A DNA stretch of 64,000 bases from Parastagonospora avenae f. sp. tritici 18332-5. Its lineage: Eukaryota > Ascomycota > Dothideomycetes > Pleosporales > Phaeosphaeriaceae. Both the position numbers and the translations under genes were made by a program. Of this stretch, positions 58,779-64,000 are shown in pieces (the first letter of the stretch is position 1; every line of letters begins with the position of its first letter). Below the pieces are notes generated by a model. That model saw only the letters and a program-made list of their open reading frames with translations, was not told the origin of the DNA and did not search any database. Location: the NCBI GenBank assembly GCA_022559985.1, contig JAFJTR010000002.1:620001-684000 (forward strand). The letters run 5' to 3'.

Positions 58779-59050
58779 TGTTTGAACGATAGAGTTTTGC
58801 GACTTTAATCATAGTAAGAGTTTAGTCAGAGCCTTTCGACATGGCGACACAATGCATGGGTAAGATGTGATGTTTGAGGCTCTCGAGTGCAGGCTTGCTA
58901 GAGTTGACTCGAGATTTTGCAGGCCTTGTATATTCATGTCGGTGTCAGCCTGTGCTGAATAACTGTACAATCTCGCTCTTCCAGTCTCGTTGAAAGCATC
59001 TCATTGATTTCTTCTCACCAATCTCCCGACAAACCCAACAACTTTCAGCT

Positions 59051-60088
59051 ATGGAGAACCATAATTTGCCACGAAACGATCGTGAAGCTTGCGTTCGGAT
59101 CTTCGAGGCAGCAATTGGGGACCTTCCCACATCTCTGCCTTATGGCGACCTGGACAACCCCATTCACCCGCTCTTCCGGCGAGAGGTATTTAGGGTGCGA
59201 GCGGCAACGGTTACAATTATTTCGGAGGCAGCCTAAGAAACAATGTCGCCTGATTTACGGTTGGCATCGATACTGATCACTCAGCGCAGCATGCTTCCTG
59301 TTTTCGACCACATTGCAAACGGCATGGTCGTTGATGACGTGCAAGGCGAGATGTACATCGATAAGGGACCACTTGAAGGCACAGATCTGGGTCATGTGTA
59401 CGTGCAGCAAGTCTTCAATCACATGGCATCCCATTCATACTTTAATTTTCTTCCCGTCTTCGCTCTGCCTGGACAACATCCCCAGGCGGAACAATACAGT
59501 ACGGCATTCCAATTCTTCCGGATTAATAAGCCTAGGCCTCGAGGTTCTATGGACGTACCGCAGTCCTATCTTGTCACGACGACCATGATGGCTGGCGAAC
59601 AGACGTAGCGTGACGTACGAGTACGAAAGGGTACATCCTATATCAAGTTCCGCATGTCTTATCTCAACTATTTTGAGCGCACATGGCACACAGACACCTC
59701 CGCTGGACAACTTCAATTGTTGTTCAAGTTCACTATGGTCCTAATGCATGAGCTGACGCATGCGTTTGCAGACGTCGTCTGGAATGGCCTGCATAAGCAC
59801 GGCGATAGTCCTGAGCCACGCTTCCAGTACGAATCCCAGCTACAAGAGCTTGGCTTCGAGTGGGAGAAGTGGTTCTTCAACGAGTGGCACATGATAGATC
59901 CCGTAGAATCCTACAAGATGCAGCGTAGCCAGCCGATTCTACCAATGGAAATACTCATCTTATCTGATCGGGATCAGGCCCTCGTCGATCCCAATCGCAC
60001 CACCATTTGGTTCCTTCAAAATTCCGATACCCCAGAGACTTACTTGCCCGCGATGATCATGCGAATGTGGTTATTGAAGCATACCTAG
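59051..60088 (+). pseudogene. HExxH-motif protein family of unknown function, copy B, broken
   Basis: ATG at 59051 and a single frame to 60088 with two internal stops: TAA at 59234-59236 and TAG at 59606-59608. The parts align with copy A: YGDLDNPIHPLF, VFDHIANGMVVDD, EGTDLGHVYVQQVFNHM, YLNYFERTW, then HELTHAFADVVW (59747-59761) and QLQELGFEWEKWFFNEW. The HELTH motif is better preserved than in copy A. No signal peptide. Same strand as copy A, 8 kb away, with the P450, rhodopsin-domain gene and tyrosinase between. Confidence 0.62.
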
Positions 60089-60828
60089 GCACATCTTTGC
60101 AACGGTAGGAATCGTCATCATGCGGTCCTCAGTGAAGCAAATCGCTCAAAGCTAGCCAGCGACCAAAATGGCTGGGCGCGTGCATTGTATGATGGCAAAA
60201 CAACCGTTAGGTTGCGATTGAAGTATAGCACTCTACGTGAGGAGGGTTTCTTCACACCTTGTTAAATTAACCTGAGCAGCTTCAAGACTCTTGAGATGTC
60301 GTATTTACCGAGAGCTGGAGATGGACTACAAATACGGTTTTCGCACAATCCTATGTGTCAACATACGGATTCGATTACTACACTCGCGCAATCCTCTGTG
60401 CCAACATACAAATTTGACCAAACCTCCGTGGTTGAGCAGATCCACCGGGCAGCCCCATGACAGTTCACGGTAACGGGCCGACCCTTGAACATTTACCCAT
60501 GATCTTATCGTAGTATCTAATGCAATTTGACCAAACAAACTCATCACCTACTTAGCAAACATGCATTGAGAAACAATCCCGAAATCGTGATCACGCCAAA
60601 GATGATCGACTCGAGAATCTCGCAGTGGAGAACTGCTCACGACTCAGTTTCGCGAAATCCACAATCTCATTCGGCCCGCCTTTATCGACCCACCCCTAAT
60701 ACGAGATTAAGGTTCTTGATCAGATAAAATTTTCTCTGCTTACGGGTCTCGTTTATAAGAACTAGCTGCCGTTCGCCTTGATCTTATCTGATCTTACATT
60801 TCTTTTCCAGTGATTTTGTATATGCACA
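60089..60828. other. intergenic
   Basis: About 740 bases upstream of the last MFS gene. It holds an imperfect direct repeat at 60342-60409. Confidence 0.4.
60342..60409. repeat. imperfect 25-bp direct repeat
   Basis: Two copies, 60342-60366 and 60385-60409, starting CGC(A/G)CAATCCT and ending CAACATAC, differ at about three positions and are 43 bases apart. Origin unknown. Confidence 0.6.
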
Positions 60829-62648
60829 ATGACGATGGCGCAAGAGAAGGAGCAAGTGTCGGTGGACAACAACAATGCGAATGGAAAAGAGCTGGGATGT
60901 GAGGTCAAGAGTGGGAGTGCAGAGGTCGTTGTTGTTGCAGGCAGCGAAGTAGCGACGGAAAATGGAAGTCAGAATGGCCAAACACCACTGGTGCCGTTGC
61001 GCATGAAGTTGATTTCGATTCTTCTGGTCACTGCTGTTGGGTTTGGTTCACATTGGAGTTCTGGCGTGACGGGCGCCATGAAGAGCACCTTGAAGAAAGT
61101 AAGCCGAAATCTCAAGTTCCCTCTCAAGATCATCTTCTCGATCAGCACAGTACCACCATGAACACTGCGCTTGCTCCGTCCGAGTTCCTCAAAGGAGTCT
61201 TTCCGCAATGAACATTGAGCCTGCAAAACTCATCGAATTTAAAATACGGACGATTTCATACTCACTGAAGAGCAACTTCCCCTTGACCCTCCAAAACTAA
61301 CCACACCCAGCAACTGCACATCAACAACTCCCAATTCGCCATCCTCGAAGCCTCGGAAGACTTCATGAAAACCGCCCTCATCCTGCTCTCTGGCCTCGTA
61401 ACCGACCGCATCGGCGGCGCCAACGCCATGCTCTACGGCAACGCCATCTACTCTCTTGGCGCCATCCTAATCGCGTCCGCCACGACTATCCGCTCCTACA
61501 AATTCATGATCGTTGGCGTGATAGTCCAAGCATTCGGCGACATCGCCACGCAAGTCGCGCAGTACAAGGTCTTTTCGTCGTGGTTCGCGCCGAGCAATGG
61601 CTTCGCGTCGACGCTGGGTTTCGAGCTGGGTGTGGGCAAGATTGGGAGCTTTGTGGGGAAGGCGACGGCAAATGTTATTGCGAAGCGCACGGGAGATTTT
61701 AGCTGGGTTTATTGGACGGCGGTGTTTATGAATCTGTTCACGAATGTTGTTACGCTGGGGTTCTGGTTTTTCACGAGGTGGTGTGGGAGGGTATATGGGG
61801 GCATGCGGGATCCGGCGACGGGCGAGGTGTTGACGGAGAAGGGGAAGAAGTTCGAGGTCGGCAAGATGCTGAGGTTGCCGTGGACGTTCTGGGCGGTTGT
61901 GGGGTTCAGTTTGTTCCAGACGAGTACTGCGGTCGTGTATTCGCAGAATGCGACTGAGATGGCGGAGCAGCGTTTTAACATCGATGCAGTTACCGCGGGG
62001 TGGTACTCGGCTATGTCGCAGTATCTCGGATTCTTTTTGGTGCCGCTGATTGGGGTGTTTGTGGATCTACTCGGGAACAGAGTTACGCTCATGCTGGTTT
62101 GCGGGTTGGGCATGTTGTTGTCGATGTGTTTGGCTGCGTGGGGCCCGTCGATTGGAGGGACGGCTGCGTCGTTTGGCATTTACGCTGTTGCATCAAGCTT
62201 TGGGCCTACTGTTATTATCGACAGTATTCGCACGTCGATGCGGTACCAGGAGGTCTTTGGCTCAGGATATGCCATCAAGATTGCTATCAACAACAGCATG
62301 AACATCATCATCCGCATCGTTACCGGCGTCATCCAGGACCGCGACAAGAACTCCTATGACAACGTTGTTATCATTTACGTTATACTCGCCGTTGGCTCGG
62401 TGGTCGTTGCAGGCGCCTTGTTGGCAAGCAGCTTTTGGCATACGGATGCGAAGATTTTGCAATGGACGAAGAAGCAGCGGTCGAGGAATGGAGACATGAT
62501 CAATGAGCGTAAACAAGAATCCGAAACGGGCGAGAATGGCATATGGGGTAGGAAACTTGGACTTGGTCTGTTCATCGCAGTCCTGTTCCTCATTGCTGGT
62601 GCCTGGGTAGCTTACTTCTGGGGAGTCGCGACTGGTAACAATAAATGA
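60829..62648 (+). CDS. MFS transporter, MFSD1/monocarboxylate-like
   Basis: Two exons, 60829-61098 and 61311-62648, 535 residues. A hydrophilic start of about 55 residues precedes ISILLVTAVGFGSHW. Membrane segments continue through LILLSGLVTDRIGGANAML, FELGVGKIGSFVG, WAVVGFSLFQTS and a final segment FIAVLFLIAGAWVAYFW. The pattern NNSQFAILEAS after the intron is seen in fungal MFSD1-like carriers. The 212-nt intron is long for this window, and an extra small exon cannot be excluded. Substrate unknown. Confidence 0.8.
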
Positions 62649-62768
62649 GCAATGAAGAAATCAGGCTTTGCAACTCCTTGAAAACTGTAGATGGACTTGT
62701 AGTGCAGAAGCCAATGTATAATATTAGAATACTTTTAGAACAACAAAGATGGACACAAGGAAACAAAA

Positions 62769-64000
62769 CTACCACCAACCGAACCACCTACGATCCCTTA
62801 CATTCCCAACATGTACCTCTCTCCTTATAACCGCCTTACCCGATACCATCTGGAAGTCCGGTAGTGTTGTACTCGGTGATTTCGGCGCAGGAGCTGGAGC
62901 TGGAGCCTTAGATGGTGCAGCTGCTGGCTTAGATGCTGGCGGAGCTACAGGGCCACATAGCGAGCTGGACTTGCGTGGGCAATAAGGATGTTGCGACGAA
63001 CCTTCATCGATTAGTATGTACATGGCAAGAAGCAGCAGCCTGCGACTAACCTGGAGGTGGTGCAGCTGGGCTTGATGGAGCCGGTGCAGCTGAGCTTGAC
63101 GGAACGGCGGCAGGAGCAGAACTCTGGGGTGAATGTATTGCTGAAGAAGCAGGGGGAGGAACTTTTGAAGCTGGAGGAGCATTAGAGGGTGCGGGGATAG
63201 GAGCGATGGGCAGTTTCGCGGTTCCAGAAGCGCTTGGAGGTGATGAAGCAGCATGAGAAGGAACAGGAGTGCCGGAAACCAGTGGTAATGCTGCTGTCTT
63301 CGATTTCGCCTTGCACGATGATGGAGCAACCGAAGCGCTGCCACTCGACGATGCAGGTACAGGTAGCGCTGGTTTTGGAGATGGCGCAGGCGCAGGTGCC
63401 GGAGTTGGTCCAGGCTTTCCGGTTGTATATGGCAAGCCAGTATAAATTGGCGGTGTGTCGCATTCGCCGATTGATCCCGCAGCATGACCAGCGAGAGGCA
63501 TATATTCACCACTCCAGCCGACGTCTGCTACTGTCACACACCAGCGGACGTCCTTTGGAAGAACACTTGAGCTGGGGACCGCCGTGGCTGGGGGTGCCGG
63601 AGGACACTTGCCGTCTTTTCCAGCAGGGCCGCCAGCAATAGGTAGAAGCTGACCGTTTGACGCGACATCGGATATCGTTACACACCACGGGATTATACCT
63701 GGAATTATGGTTGTTTTGGCGGCGGGGGTTATCACGGGTCCCGCGGTTACTCTTGAGTCTGGTGGAACGACAGCAGCGCCATCTGGTGGGATCGAATATG
63801 GCGGGACCCATACAGTTGAGGTTATTGTGGTAGTATAAGTCGAATCATCGTCTCCACCAGATGGTGCTGGTGCCCCGGACGGCTGTACGATCGTCGTTAA
63901 TGTAGTAGTGATATGCACGGTGCTTTTGCCACTTACTGGTGGTGGTGATGATAAAGGCAGGTGCGAGGAAGCCACACTGGGCGGGCTCAATTGCGAAGAT
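62769..64000 (-). CDS. Pro/Ser/Ala-rich wall- or secreted-type protein, 5' end outside window
   Basis: Exon at 63051-64000 (open to the window edge) joined by a GT-AG intron (63002-63050) to 62769-63001. The reading frame is rich in Thr/Val repeats (STVHITTTLTTIVQ, TYTTTITSTVW), typical of O-glycosylated fungal wall proteins. Two copies of a module follow: PWCVTISDVASNGQLLPIAGG and RWCVTVADVGWSGEYMPLAGH, each ending in a Cys after GKDGKC or SIGEC. A long Pro-Ala-Ser tail precedes the end FGWW. The module is not one I recognise. The N-terminus and any signal peptide lie beyond 64000. Confidence 0.65.

Overview
The window is nuclear DNA of a filamentous ascomycete (Pezizomycotina). Genes are dense and carry many 45-70 nt introns with GT-AG borders and CTAAC/CTGAC-like branch sites. 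The gene set is fungal: tafazzin, NC2 alpha, CDC4, a cysA-type acyltransferase, a fungal tyrosinase and fungal P450s. A class such as Dothideomycetes would fit, but the order is an inference. Exons were joined by hand from splice motifs and frame continuity. No rRNA, tRNA or CRISPR was recognised.

Layout. 0-7 kb holds conserved genes: SIN1 tail (TORC2), a NOSIP-type RING protein, tafazzin, NC2 alpha and a secreted GDSL hydrolase. 8.4-22 kb is an accessory, decaying stretch. It contains a broken alpha/beta-hydrolase plus CorA-like gene, a two-exon cysteine-rich secreted peptide, a Copia-type remnant, a broken gene of unknown family, and three broken F-box paralogues around an intact MFS exporter. 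22-30 kb holds an extended SDR, a divergent sulfide:quinone oxidoreductase / persulfide dioxygenase pair (mitochondrial H2S oxidation) and the mitochondrial phosphate carrier. 30-46 kb is conserved: a giant USP34-like deubiquitinase (2477 aa), POP3, a small Cys/His protein, CDC4 and a serine/homoserine O-acyltransferase. 46-50.5 kb has a sugar-porter-like MFS protein and a P450. 50.8-60.1 kb is a second accessory island: two broken HExxH paralogues bracket an intact P450, a 7-TM fungal rhodopsin-domain gene with one internal stop, and a tyrosinase with an altered CuB site. 60.8-64 kb has an MFS transporter and the 3' part of a Pro/Ser-rich wall-like protein.

How the genes relate. The clearest functional link is the head-to-head sulfide-oxidation pair at 23.9-26.9 kb. 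The clearest evolutionary pattern is that about ten premature stops and several frameshifts fall only in accessory families, while the conserved genes, including the 2477-codon deubiquitinase, are intact. That argues against sequencing error and for real decay, or for recoding that RNA data could test. Three introns appear to start with GC rather than GT.
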